DNA of 23,820 nucleotides from CAYVMN01 sp964452575 (GCA_964452575.1 CAYVMN010000046.1:1-23820); one strand, 5' to 3'. Shown: positions 15,438-23,753, counted from the stretch's first letter. Numbers and translations: made by a program. The notes: generated by a model from the letters alone, not told the origin.

Positions 15438-15499
15438 AGAGTGAAATGTTTATTAGGTAGAGCTTTGAGGATAGATACCTAGAGGAGAGAGGTGGTTTT

Positions 15500-15688
15500 A
15501 TGGCAATTGATCTAAGAAAAATCGACCCTGATCTGAGTTACCCATTGCGACAGGTTGCCGAGTTCCTGGACGTCTCATATGGCACTGTACTACGGTTGAA
15601 GAATGATACCAGATTGCGGCCTATCAAGATAGGTAAGAGATATTATATACAGGGTAAAAAGATATTGGAGTACATTCGAAAAGGCTAG
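15500..15688 (+). CDS. small excisionase/MerR-like winged-HTH protein
   Basis: A 62-residue protein with one helix-turn-helix (YPLRQVAEFLDVSYGTVLRL, residues 14-33) followed by a short wing (IKIGKRYYIQGKKILEYI). This is the compact fold shared by excisionases, AlpA and MerR N-termini. Such proteins bend DNA or act as small transcription factors. There is no integrase nearby, so an excision role is unsupported. Its place as first gene after the promoter suggests it controls the exopolysaccharide locus. The ribosome site AGAGAGGTGG precedes the ATG. The gene and the ATPase after it look richer in A and T than the genes around them. Confidence 0.75.
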   Translation: MAIDLRKIDPDLSYPLRQVAEFLDVSYGTVLRLKNDTRLRPIKIGKRYYIQGKKILEYIRKG

Positions 15689-15843
15689 ATTATGCTTTAG
15701 AGCAGCTAACCTAATTACTACTGTTATCCGAGGAATCAGAACGGAATCAAATACTAACGAAATACTAAGTCCGCTGAAAACGCAATTTCCATGCCGAATA
15801 AAACGGTTGCTGATGCAGGGGATTTCACCTATGAGGGTCCTGA

Positions 15844-16644
15844 ATGTATTTAGAATATTGGGGGTTAAAGAAATTCCCATTTGACAATGTACCAGACCCT
15901 GAGTTCTTTTATTTTTCCAAACCTCATGAAGAAGGCCTCACACGGCTGATATATGCCGTCAAGAGGAGGAAAGGGTGTGCATTGTTGTCAGGAGATCCAG
16001 GCTCTGGCAAGACTATGTTGAGTAAGGTATTTTTACAAAGAATAGAAAAAGATGAGTTTGACATAGGTATAATATCAAATCCCTGCATAGATACTGTGGA
16101 ATTTCTCCAGGATGTTTTATATAAGCTTGACTTTAAAGATGTGCCAAACAGCAAGGTGCAAATTCTCCAGGTCTTAACTCGAAGGCTCAACGAAAACATG
16201 AACAATAGCAAGGAGACACTCCTGATAATTGATGAGGCCCAGCTACTGACTTATAACACATTGGAAGAGATCAGACTTCTTCTTAATTTCCAGGTATCCA
16301 ACCGCTTCTTGCTCACGATTTTTCTGATGGGGCAGCCTGAACTTCTCGATAAAATAAAAAAGATTAAACAATTGGAGCAAAGGATAGCCATTAAGTATTA
16401 TTTGAGACCATTTAATTTCAAAGAGACGGCCACATATGTCCTTTTCAGGATGAAGAGGGCCGGCGTCTCCAGAAACGTCTTCACCAAACAGGCTATCGAC
16501 CTGGTATTCAGGCATTCAAGTGGTTTACCTAGACTGATCAACAATCTATGCGATCTCGCCCTCCTTGTGGGCTCCGGTGAAAAAAGGGAAGTAATCTCAT
16601 CAGATTTGATAAAGGACATCTTAAGGGATGGTGGAGTTTTCTGA
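15844..16644 (+). CDS. ExeA/GspA-like AAA ATPase
   Basis: A 266-residue P-loop ATPase of the ExeA/TniB-like AAA group. It opens with the family pattern (YWGLKKFPFDNVPDPEFFYFS), followed by Walker A GDPGSGKT at 50-57 and Walker B LLIIDEAQ at 126-133. Further on are the FLMGQPEL sensor region and a C-terminal lid (SGLPRLINNLCDLALLVG). Relatives in secretion help assemble the outer-membrane portal, and relatives in exosortase-type exopolysaccharide loci are called system-associated ATPases. It has no peptidoglycan-binding C-terminal domain or membrane segment, so it acts in the cytosol. Its last 17 bases overlap the next gene, a sign of coupling. It may energise or gate assembly of the exporter encoded downstream; that is inference from position. 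Confidence 0.85.
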   Translation: MYLEYWGLKKFPFDNVPDPEFFYFSKPHEEGLTRLIYAVKRRKGCALLSGDPGSGKTMLSKVFLQRIEKDEFDIGIISNPCIDTVEFLQDVLYKLDFKDVPNSKVQILQVLTRRLNENMNNSKETLLIIDEAQLLTYNTLEEIRLLLNFQVSNRFLLTIFLMGQPELLDKIKKIKQLEQRIAIKYYLRPFNFKETATYVLFRMKRAGVSRNVFTKQAIDLVFRHSSGLPRLINNLCDLALLVGSGEKREVISSDLIKDILRDGGVF

Positions 16645-17677
16645 AATTATTGGGAGCAAGCTGGAAAAGGAGAAAAAGGCCCTTCGATCGAGAAGTGAAG
16701 AGCGGCCGGAGACGTTTAGGATGGCCGATCTGGAGCTCATAGACAAGGAGGAAGGCCGGAAGGTCCCGGAAGCATCTATAACTGGGACTGACATTGAAAA
16801 GGTAAAGGCCTTTTACCATCAACTCCTTATGGGAGCCATAGATATTAGGGACAGGGTTAAGAAAGGGCAGGGGATAAACCCCTCGCCAGCCCTTTCTATA
16901 CTCCATCAGGTAATAAATGGCGGTCTTATTGATGGACTCTATGACTACGCCATCCCGATTGACAGGGATGAGGGCCTGCCTTCCCATACCGTTTCCGTTA
17001 CCTTGGCTGCCATGAAGTTGGCCAAGGGTATGGGATACGGCGCAAAGGGACTTCTGAAGGTGGGACTTGCGGCATTTCTAGAAAATGTGGGAATGTATAA
17101 GGTCCCTGAACGGATATTGGAAAAGAAGGGGAGACTGAGCGACGATGAGTTTGCCCAGATAAGGAAGCACCCTGAAATTGGCGCCCAGATTATCAGCAAT
17201 ATGGGAAGGTCGTTTGATGCTATTGCGGAGATTGCCTTCCAGGTGCATGAAAGGTATGATGGTTCCGGCTATCCAAACGGCCTGAAAGGCAAAGAGATCT
17301 CAGAGATTGCCCTAATAATAGGAATAGTAGACACCTATATGGCCATGATCAAGAACAGGCCCCACCGCGACAGACACATGCAACCGGCTGCCGTAAAGGC
17401 GATCCTTGCCTTGCGCAAAGGGGAATTCCCCCCAGGGATCGTCAAGGAATTCTTGAATCAGTTCTCCCTTTTTCCGGTAAATACCTATGTGAAGCTTAAC
17501 AACAAGTCCATAGGGCGAGTTGTCTCCACAAGTAGTACTCAACCGCTGAGGCCAACGATAGAGCTGTTATTTGATGGCCTCGGGAATAGATTGGGGAAGG
17601 GAAAGATAGTCCATTTATCCGAATTACCCCTTCTTCATATCGTAGATACCATTGATGAGAAAGGCCTACCCGAGTAA
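16628..17677 (+). CDS. HD-GYP domain protein with degenerate HD dyad
   Basis: A 349-residue protein with an unassigned N-terminal segment (1-115), an HD-GYP-type domain (about 116-285) and a short beta-rich C-terminal part (286-349). HD-GYP enzymes hydrolyse the second messenger c-di-GMP. The signature HERYDGSGYPNGLKG is present at 207-221, with H120 and H181 also kept. The defining HD pair (usually HDIGK) is ENVGM here, so E152-N153 replace His-Asp, and the first His of the HHE motif is Val206. Several metal ligands are therefore missing, and the protein is likely a non-catalytic c-di-GMP-related sensor or scaffold. The ATG at 16628 has AAGGG directly upstream; a GTG one codon later is also possible. 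It is translated with the ATPase and precedes the export gene. Confidence 0.85.
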   Translation: MVEFSEIIGSKLEKEKKALRSRSEERPETFRMADLELIDKEEGRKVPEASITGTDIEKVKAFYHQLLMGAIDIRDRVKKGQGINPSPALSILHQVINGGLIDGLYDYAIPIDRDEGLPSHTVSVTLAAMKLAKGMGYGAKGLLKVGLAAFLENVGMYKVPERILEKKGRLSDDEFAQIRKHPEIGAQIISNMGRSFDAIAEIAFQVHERYDGSGYPNGLKGKEISEIALIIGIVDTYMAMIKNRPHRDRHMQPAAVKAILALRKGEFPPGIVKEFLNQFSLFPVNTYVKLNNKSIGRVVSTSSTQPLRPTIELLFDGLGNRLGKGKIVHLSELPLLHIVDTIDEKGLPE

Positions 17678-17730
17678 AGGGCCATATCATATAAGGTCTA
17701 AAACAATCTTTGATAGAATCGGGGGTAAGT

Positions 17731-18909
17731 ATGAGAGAAAAGGAAGAATATAAGCCCTCAGTATTTTTTGCCAAGCGTGTACCCTTTTTCCTTCTGCTCC
17801 TGGGAGCATTCACTATTCAGGCATGCTTTTCGAGCGTTGCGGTAGACGGGGTGCCGGTTAATGATGTGGCAGCCGTGAAAAAAGAGAGAAGGGTTGAGAA
17901 GGCAATCACGGCTGAGGATAAAAAAAAGCTCGCCAGGATGAGCAAAGTAAGAGAAAACAAGGTATTCAAGCAGATTGGAGGTTTCCCAGAGTATCGTATC
18001 GGCCCCCTTGACGTACTGGAAATCACTTCCCGCATCGGCGAAAAGGCCGTGACTTCCACTGTCACGGTAAATGCTTTGGGCAGGATCTACTATTCATTTG
18101 TTGATGACCTGGATGTAACCGGACTCACGCCCAGTGAACTGGATGATCTCCTGACCAAGAGGCTATCTCAATATATCAAGAATCCCAGGATCGATATTAT
18201 AGTAAAGAGTTTCAATAGCAAGACCGCCATGGTCCTCGGGGAATTCGCCTCCCTGAGGGGAGGCCAGTTTGGCAAGACACCCAGTGGAAGGATCTACCTC
18301 AAGGGCAAGACAAGTCTAATAGATTTTATCGCTCAGGCCGGCGGCTACACCGAGCGCGGGGATATAAAGCACTTGAGGCTGACGAGGGCGGGGAAGACAT
18401 ATCAGATCAACCTCTACGACATCATAACAAGGGGTGACGAGAACCTGAATGTCATCATTGATGAGGGTGACGTCCTGGATATACCCGACCTGGGCGTGTT
18501 TCGCCACAAGGTCTATGTCTTGGGAGAGGTTGACAACCAGGGAACTTATGACCTCAGGGATGCCCAGGATCTCCTTGCGGCCATCTCAATGGCCGGGAGT
18601 ATCACCCCGTTGGCAAAGGAATCAAACACCCTCATTGTCAGGGCAACCGAGCCTGGAGAAAAACCCCTGGTCATGATGGCAGATGTCAGGGCCCTCCTTA
18701 GAAAGGGTGATCTAAGCCAGAATATTCCTCTCAAAGAGGGAGATCTGGTCTATGTTCCCCCTATGGTAATAAAGGACGTGAACGATTTCGTTGCAAATAT
18801 GAATCCATTACTCAATTTCCTTTTCTGGCCTGACAGGTACAGGACCGTCTACTGGGTGGACAACTACTGGAAAAAGATCAGGAGAACCGATCTCTACTTG
18901 ACCCGTTAA
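17731..18909 (+). CDS. Wza-type polysaccharide export outer-membrane lipoprotein
   Basis: This forms the outer-membrane/periplasmic channel through which capsule or exopolysaccharide leaves the cell. From the ATG at 17731 (GGGGG 5 bases upstream) it has 392 residues; a TTG at 17710 is a poorer start. A basic N-terminus and hydrophobic run (FFLLLLGAFTIQAC) end in a likely lipobox with C32 as the acylated cysteine, although Gln at -2 is unusual. The poly-export domain runs from YRIGPLDVLEI (88) to about 160. Two SLBB-type domains follow, at about 165-250 (TAMVLGEF) and 260-345 (KVYVLGEVDNQGTYDL). The C-terminus ends in an aromatic, basic stretch (FLFWPDRYRTVYWVDNYW) that may form the membrane-spanning helix. 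It precedes the Wzc-type kinase by 33 bases. Confidence 0.9.
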   Translation: MREKEEYKPSVFFAKRVPFFLLLLGAFTIQACFSSVAVDGVPVNDVAAVKKERRVEKAITAEDKKKLARMSKVRENKVFKQIGGFPEYRIGPLDVLEITSRIGEKAVTSTVTVNALGRIYYSFVDDLDVTGLTPSELDDLLTKRLSQYIKNPRIDIIVKSFNSKTAMVLGEFASLRGGQFGKTPSGRIYLKGKTSLIDFIAQAGGYTERGDIKHLRLTRAGKTYQINLYDIITRGDENLNVIIDEGDVLDIPDLGVFRHKVYVLGEVDNQGTYDLRDAQDLLAAISMAGSITPLAKESNTLIVRATEPGEKPLVMMADVRALLRKGDLSQNIPLKEGDLVYVPPMVIKDVNDFVANMNPLLNFLFWPDRYRTVYWVDNYWKKIRRTDLYLTR

Positions 18910-18942
18910 CAGAAATAGCTCAAACCGCAAGGGGGTATCCCT

Positions 18943-21390
18943 TTGGTACAGTACGATATAAATCTTCGCGAGTATTCCCGTATACTTAAGAAGCGCAAGT
19001 TCACGGTCATCTTTACCGCAGCAGTCCTGGGCATATTCAGTACGATTTTTGCTATTATCAAGGCCCCTGTGCCCCTCTATACCTCTGAGTGCAGCATAAA
19101 GTTCGAAAGAGAGACTACGGTAGAAGGCCTTTATGCAAAGACCATGACATGGTCTGGATCGGACGATATAGAGACCCAGATGTCTATAATCAAGAGCTAC
19201 TCCATTATGGATAAGGTGGCCAGGAAACTTGGCCTTATCCCCAAGAGAGCCTCAGGGCAGGACCCCCATTCTATGTCTACTGCAGCGCATTTAGTCGACG
19301 GGCTTCAGTCCAAGGTTAAGGTCTCAAGGGAGGGTTTCACAAATATCATGGAGATAGCCGTAACAGATGCGGATCCGGCCTTTGCGCAGACGCTTGCCAA
19401 CACAATCGCCTCGGTCTACCAGGAAACACATAAGAAGGAGCAGAACACCAGGACCAGAGAGGCCTTGAAGTATATTGCCGATCAGCTCGCTATGGTGCGG
19501 CAAAATCTCAAGAAAGCAGAGGATGAATTCAACAAATTTACCCAGCAAAATCAATTAGTTTCCATCGATCTGCAAGGCGAAAGCCTCCTCGCCGAGACCA
19601 AAGAATTAAACAACGAAATTCGAAAGCTGGATGAAACGCGGGAGGAGCTGAACGGGCTCACGGCCAGACTGGAACGGTTTGTAAAAAATCCTTCAGGCTC
19701 CGGTAACTTCCATTCAACCTATGCCAACCAAGAGTATCAGGCTACCAATGAGCAACTGATAGAACTCCTACTCAAAAGAGATTCAATGCTCAATGATTAC
19801 ACGAGCCTCCACCCTTCTGTCGTGGCCATAAACCGCGAGATAATCGAAAAGGCGCGGAAGATGGAGATCCTTGTTAAATTGCAAATAGACAGGATAGAGA
19901 AAAGGAGGGATGATTTGAGAAAGGCCCTGGCAGAGGTCGACACCAAGACCAAGACGCTTATGGAAAAGAAGCTCGATTACGGCCGGCTGAAAAGAAAAGT
20001 AGATTCATATCAGCATATGACTGCCCTTCTGGAGGAAAAGAACCAGGAGGCCTTGATCAGGCAGGCCGAAAAGCCTGATGAGATTGCTATTGTTAGACCT
20101 GCCCTTTTCCCCACCGAGCCCATTAATCCCCCCAAGACCATGGCCAAAGGCGGACTGGGAGTAATTGTAGGCCTCGTCCTGGGCCTGGTAATAGCATTTA
20201 TTGTGGAGACTTTTGATACCTCCCTTGGGGCCATACAGGATGTGGAGGCAGAACTGGGCACCCAGGTCCTGGGCATCATACCAGATAGTGATATAAAGCT
20301 CATCCAGGAGGGGATGAAAGGCAAGGCAGGAGAGGAGGAGCATGCCTCTCCTTTCAGAGGAAAGCTGGAGCTCGCGTCACACTTTGCGCCGCAATCGGTC
20401 TTTGCGGAAGGCTTCAGGGCCTTGAGGACCAATATTCACTTTCGCGACCTGGAAAGAACTGTAAAGGCAATGGCCGTTACCTCGGCCACCATGGACGAAG
20501 GAAAGACGACAGCTGCCATAAACCTGGCCATTGCCATGGCCCAGGCCGGGACAAAGACTCTACTTGTTGAGGCAGATATGAGGAAGCCCAGGGTGTCCAA
20601 CGCATTTGGGTTGGACCCAAGGCCCGGGCTCACCGATGTCCTGCTCGGAAACTATTCACTACAAGAGGTGATAAGGTCAATCACCGACCTCATGATGGGA
20701 AAAATGGGTATGGAAGAGGTCATGGTCACGCCAGGGCTCGATAACCTTTACATACTCACAGTGGGTGAGACTGCTCCCAACCCGGCCGAACTGATAGGCT
20801 CAAAGAAATTAACGGACTCCATAGCAGAGATGCGAAGGGAGTATGACATTGTTATATGCGATGCACCTCCCATCCTTTCCACAACCGATCCGATAATACT
20901 GGGAAAGCAGATGGACGCAGTTCTCCTCGTCTATCGCGTGGGGAGCATAGCCAGGACACTCCTCAAGAGGGCCGCAAATCAACTCTCTCAGGTCGACTGT
21001 AATCTCCTGGGGGTGGTCTTAAATGGGATGAAGGCAGAGGTCAGCCCGGATTTTCACGGTTACAAGTATTATAAGTCATATTACTATTACGGGAAAGATA
21101 AGAAAAAAGAGCGCCTCATCAAGAAAGTAACCTCATTTGCAAGGAAGCTCCTCCCAGCCGGTTCTGCAAAGGCGAAGCCCTATCTGGCAAAGGATCAGGG
21201 GAAGGTAAGGGCGAGAAGGCCTGGCAGATTGGGTCTTCTCATACTCCTGGGAGCCCTGGCCGCCCTGATGTGGGGAATTATCGGGCAGGTCAATTTTTGG
21301 GGCCATTCAAAAGACTCCCCCATACCCAAGACCACGAACAAGGTGCTGAAGAAGATAACAAGGGTCACCACGCAAGGCGACCGGTCTTGA
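18943..21390 (+). CDS. Wzc-type polysaccharide co-polymerase and tyrosine autokinase (BY-kinase)
   Basis: An 815-residue inner-membrane protein that sets chain length and drives export through cycles of tyrosine autophosphorylation. It has a Wzz-type N-terminus with a first membrane helix (about 20-40), a long periplasmic coiled-coil region (about 165-375) and a second helix (about 403-422). The cytosolic kinase follows: Walker A TSATMDEGKTT with K521, Walker A' LLVEADMRKP with D545, and Walker B DIVICDAPP with D640. A tyrosine cluster at 707-716 (seven Tyr) is the likely phosphorylation site. Unusually, the protein continues for about 100 residues with a basic linker, a third hydrophobic helix (about 763-786) and a short polar tail. 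The start is a TTG at 18943 with AAGGGGG 7 bases upstream. Confidence 0.92.
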   Translation: MVQYDINLREYSRILKKRKFTVIFTAAVLGIFSTIFAIIKAPVPLYTSECSIKFERETTVEGLYAKTMTWSGSDDIETQMSIIKSYSIMDKVARKLGLIPKRASGQDPHSMSTAAHLVDGLQSKVKVSREGFTNIMEIAVTDADPAFAQTLANTIASVYQETHKKEQNTRTREALKYIADQLAMVRQNLKKAEDEFNKFTQQNQLVSIDLQGESLLAETKELNNEIRKLDETREELNGLTARLERFVKNPSGSGNFHSTYANQEYQATNEQLIELLLKRDSMLNDYTSLHPSVVAINREIIEKARKMEILVKLQIDRIEKRRDDLRKALAEVDTKTKTLMEKKLDYGRLKRKVDSYQHMTALLEEKNQEALIRQAEKPDEIAIVRPALFPTEPINPPKTMAKGGLGVIVGLVLGLVIAFIVETFDTSLGAIQDVEAELGTQVLGIIPDSDIKLIQEGMKGKAGEEEHASPFRGKLELASHFAPQSVFAEGFRALRTNIHFRDLERTVKAMAVTSATMDEGKTTAAINLAIAMAQAGTKTLLVEADMRKPRVSNAFGLDPRPGLTDVLLGNYSLQEVIRSITDLMMGKMGMEEVMVTPGLDNLYILTVGETAPNPAELIGSKKLTDSIAEMRREYDIVICDAPPILSTTDPIILGKQMDAVLLVYRVGSIARTLLKRAANQLSQVDCNLLGVVLNGMKAEVSPDFHGYKYYKSYYYYGKDKKKERLIKKVTSFARKLLPAGSAKAKPYLAKDQGKVRARRPGRLGLLILLGALAALMWGIIGQVNFWGHSKDSPIPKTTNKVLKKITRVTTQGDRS

Positions 21391-21397
21391 TCTGAAT

Positions 21398-22798
21398 ATG
21401 GAATTAAACAGAAACGGCCAGACCACGATCCAGACACTCTTTCCTTTATTGGTCTTACTGCTCTTTGCCATCATATTTGCCTACCTGGTGCCGGGACTAT
21501 CAACCACTCGTGCCCTCGCCCTCGGGGGGGGCATCATCTTCTTAGTCGTCTGCCTGGTCAACACAGGAGCAGCGCTTTACCTGCTTATATTTTCCATGCT
21601 TCTAAGCCCCGAGTTTGTGGTTGGAACCACTAAAGGGGCTGGCGCGCTGGGCCGCGGGATCACCCTTAGGATCGACGATTTCCTGCTGCTCATATTGGGG
21701 TTTACCTGGCTTGCAAAGATGGCGATAAACAAGGACTTAGGCCTATTTGTGAGGACTCCCCTTAACAAGCCCATCGCCTATTATCTTCTTGCCTGCCTTA
21801 CCTCCACCCTGCTGGGCTCTCTCTTTTTGAAAGTCGACTCAACGACCGGTTTTTTCTTCGTCTTGAAGTACTTTGAATATGTGTTTATCTACTTTGTAGC
21901 GGCCAGTCATATTAAGACCCGAAAACAGGTAGGTTATTACCTGTGGGCTATGATTATTGTCTGTGCCATTACCTCGTTTATAGGAATTACCCAAATTCCA
22001 GGCAGGGTTTCGGCCCCATTTGAGGGAGAAATGGGGGAACCGAATACCTTCGGGGGTTATCTTGTCTTTATAATATGCATAACTGCCGGTTTACTGCTGA
22101 CGACCAGGTCACTGCGAACCCAGCTGATATACGGAAGTCTCACACTCCTCTTCTTTATACCACTCTTTTATACCCAGTCCAGGGCCTCATATCTTGGCGT
22201 GATCCCTGCGGGCCTCGCATTCGTATGGCTATCTGATAAAAGGGCCTGGGTTCTAATTACGCTCGTCTTGGGAGTTGCCCTTCTCCCGTTCGTGGGCCCT
22301 AGAGAGGTGAAGGAAAGGGTGGAATATACCTATTCGGGACGATTGGACCGGGGGATGGAGGTGGCAGGCATCCAGCTTGATACCTCAACCACCGATAGGC
22401 TGACAAGCATGATATCTGTGATCAGGGACTTCCCCAGGCACCCCTTTTTTGGCTTCGGCATAACCGGCTATAAATTCTTTGATGCCATGTATTTTAAGGT
22501 GCTCATTGAAACAGGGATTATTGGGTTCTTCTTTTTTGTTATCCTGATGTCACGCATATTTAGGCAGGCCTACCATAACTATAGGACCGTCTCCGACCCC
22601 CTTGCTAGAGGCCTTTGCATGGGCTTCCTGGCCGGCTTTGTCGGGCTGCTATTCCATGCGTTAGGCGCAAATACCTTCATTATTGTACGAATAATGGAGC
22701 CATTCTGGTTCGTGTTGGCAATTGTAATTGTTCTTCCTGACCTGAAATCTGAAGCGCCAGTTCAAATGCCCGGTACAGAGACCCTAAATCATAAATAA
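21398..22798 (+). CDS. O-antigen polymerase/ligase family protein (Wzy/WaaL-like)
   Basis: A 466-residue integral membrane protein with about 11-12 hydrophobic helices that polymerises or ligates lipid-linked polysaccharide repeat units at the outer face of the inner membrane. Family features are GEPNTFGGYLVF (213-224), YTQSRASYLG (258-267), and a periplasmic loop ending in HPFFGFGITGYKFFDAMYF followed by LIETGIIGFFFF. Polymerase and ligase roles cannot be told apart by sequence; being next to Wza/Wzc-type genes favours polymerase. The ATG is 7 bases after the kinase stop without a clear ribosome site, so it probably depends on coupling. No flippase or glycosyltransferase follows in the window, so those parts of the pathway must be encoded elsewhere. 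Confidence 0.88.
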   Translation: MELNRNGQTTIQTLFPLLVLLLFAIIFAYLVPGLSTTRALALGGGIIFLVVCLVNTGAALYLLIFSMLLSPEFVVGTTKGAGALGRGITLRIDDFLLLILGFTWLAKMAINKDLGLFVRTPLNKPIAYYLLACLTSTLLGSLFLKVDSTTGFFFVLKYFEYVFIYFVAASHIKTRKQVGYYLWAMIIVCAITSFIGITQIPGRVSAPFEGEMGEPNTFGGYLVFIICITAGLLLTTRSLRTQLIYGSLTLLFFIPLFYTQSRASYLGVIPAGLAFVWLSDKRAWVLITLVLGVALLPFVGPREVKERVEYTYSGRLDRGMEVAGIQLDTSTTDRLTSMISVIRDFPRHPFFGFGITGYKFFDAMYFKVLIETGIIGFFFFVILMSRIFRQAYHNYRTVSDPLARGLCMGFLAGFVGLLFHALGANTFIIVRIMEPFWFVLAIVIVLPDLKSEAPVQMPGTETLNHK

Positions 22799-22801
22799 TC
22801 C

Positions 22802-22817
22802 CCCCGATTTATCGGGG
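22802..22817. terminator. short GC-rich hairpin after the exopolysaccharide locus
   Basis: CCCCGAT (22802-22808) and ATCGGGG (22811-22817) form a compact stem right after the polymerase stop. It is in the right place for a terminator, but no T run follows, so termination would have to be Rho-dependent, or the stem may protect the 3' end. Confidence 0.4.
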
Positions 22818-22867
22818 TGAGAAATGAAAAAGGCTACGCCGTTTCGGGCGATTATTATGACGAGTTT

Positions 22868-22930
22868 AAAATCCGAAATCCGAAGCACGAAATCCGAAAC
22901 AAATTCAAAATTCGAATATCCAAATGACAA
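22868..22930. repeat. ATCCGAA-type low-complexity repeat
   Basis: Three copies of ATCCGAA (22871-22877, 22878-22884, 22892-22898), the first two in direct tandem, are followed by AATTC-rich text. I recall similar repeats near four-helix-bundle genes in environmental genomes, but I cannot confirm a match. It fills the gap between the polymerase gene and the PIN remnant, and may mark the breakpoint that removed the PIN 5' end. Confidence 0.55.
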
Positions 22931-22971
22931 AAATTACAGGCAGGACCCTCTTGAACCCAAGGGTTTTTGTT

Positions 22972-23157
22972 ATGATAAAGGTCGGAATCAACGATGGAAG
23001 AAACGCGTGGGATCTTTTTGTCAACCGTCCTGACAGAACTTACAGTTTTACTGATTACACCAGCTTCGCAGTCATGAGAAGGCTTGGCATTCGTCACGCA
23101 CTCGCACTTGACCCCCACTTCCAACAAGAGGGGTTTCAAACAGTGGCCCAACCTTGA
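22972..23157 (+). pseudogene. 5'-truncated PIN-domain (VapC-like) remnant
   Basis: The frame encodes only the C-terminal half of a PIN-domain RNase of the VapC toxin type: AWDLFVNRPDRTYSFTDY with the third acidic residue, then TSFAVMRRLGIRHALALD and a final acidic residue in ALDPHFQQEGF. The N-terminal half with the first catalytic aspartate and the glutamate is missing, and repeat DNA lies where it should be. No antitoxin gene is visible upstream. The fragment cannot be an active nuclease. The 176 bases between it and the next gene show nothing I recognise. Confidence 0.65.
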
Positions 23158-23333
23158 TGCTGCAAGGATTTTCCTAACCCGAGCCTTGCCCCTACAGGTT
23201 TGGGCCTCAAGATATATAGTTTACCCAGATGAACTGGAAGAAAAAAACTCCGTGGCCCTGTGGACTCTGCCTGCCCCGTTAGCTCTGGCAGATGATACTG
23301 GGGTGCGTGATATTAGGAGACGGGTGGAGGCTT

Positions 23334-23714
23334 GTGGGTAATTTAAGCATCAAGACGTTTGAAGATTTGGAGTGCTGGAAGGCATGCAGAGAAATTCGCC
23401 TGTTTATTGCAAAAGAGATTGTCCCTGCCCTTCCTAGGGAAGAAAGATACAGATTAGGGGACCAGGTATTAAGAGCGGCGCGGTCTTTTACAGCCAACTT
23501 GGCTGAAGGATATGGTCGATTTCATTACATGGATAACGCGAAATTTTGCAGTAATTCCTGCGGGTCTTGCTGGGAGGTTCTTGACCACTTAATCACAGGT
23601 CACGACGAAGAACTTATACGAACTGAAATGTTGTCGAAAGGACGGGATCTTGTCAATACTGCGGTGAAGTTGATTAACGGCTACATGAATTATCTCAAAA
23701 AGGCCGCATCTTGA
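23334..23714 (+). CDS. four-helix-bundle protein (S23 / 23S rRNA intervening-sequence, Avd-like)
   Basis: A 126-residue all-helical protein of the family first seen in 23S rRNA intervening sequences and also found as the Avd accessory protein of diversity-generating retroelements. Conserved blocks are FEDLECWKACREIRLFI near the start, YRLGDQVLRAARSFTANLAEGYGR in the middle (NLAEGYGR is the hallmark), and the later WEVLDHLITGHDE and LINGYMNYLKK. The GTG at 23334 follows GGAGG by only 3 bases; an ATG at 23292 gives 14 more residues but has no ribosome site. No reverse transcriptase or variable repeat is nearby, so this is a solitary accessory copy. Its cellular function is unknown. Confidence 0.85.
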   Translation: MGNLSIKTFEDLECWKACREIRLFIAKEIVPALPREERYRLGDQVLRAARSFTANLAEGYGRFHYMDNAKFCSNSCGSCWEVLDHLITGHDEELIRTEMLSKGRDLVNTAVKLINGYMNYLKKAAS

Positions 23715-23753
23715 TCTAGATTTCGAAAACTTTCGCCTGATAAGCCCCATAAC

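Noticed and set aside
15382..15499. c-di-GMP riboswitch in the exopolysaccharide leader
   Set aside because: The leader can fold but does not match the conserved core of the c-di-GMP riboswitch classes as I recall them.
15500..15688. Excisionase of a prophage or integrative element
   Set aside because: No integrase, attachment site or phage gene is nearby; the gene leads an exopolysaccharide locus.
22868..22930. Possible CRISPR array
   Set aside because: The repeated unit is only 7 bases, spacing is irregular and no cas gene is near.
23334..23714. Diversity-generating retroelement, because the four-helix-bundle gene resembles Avd
   Set aside because: No reverse transcriptase, template repeat or variable repeat is visible in the window.
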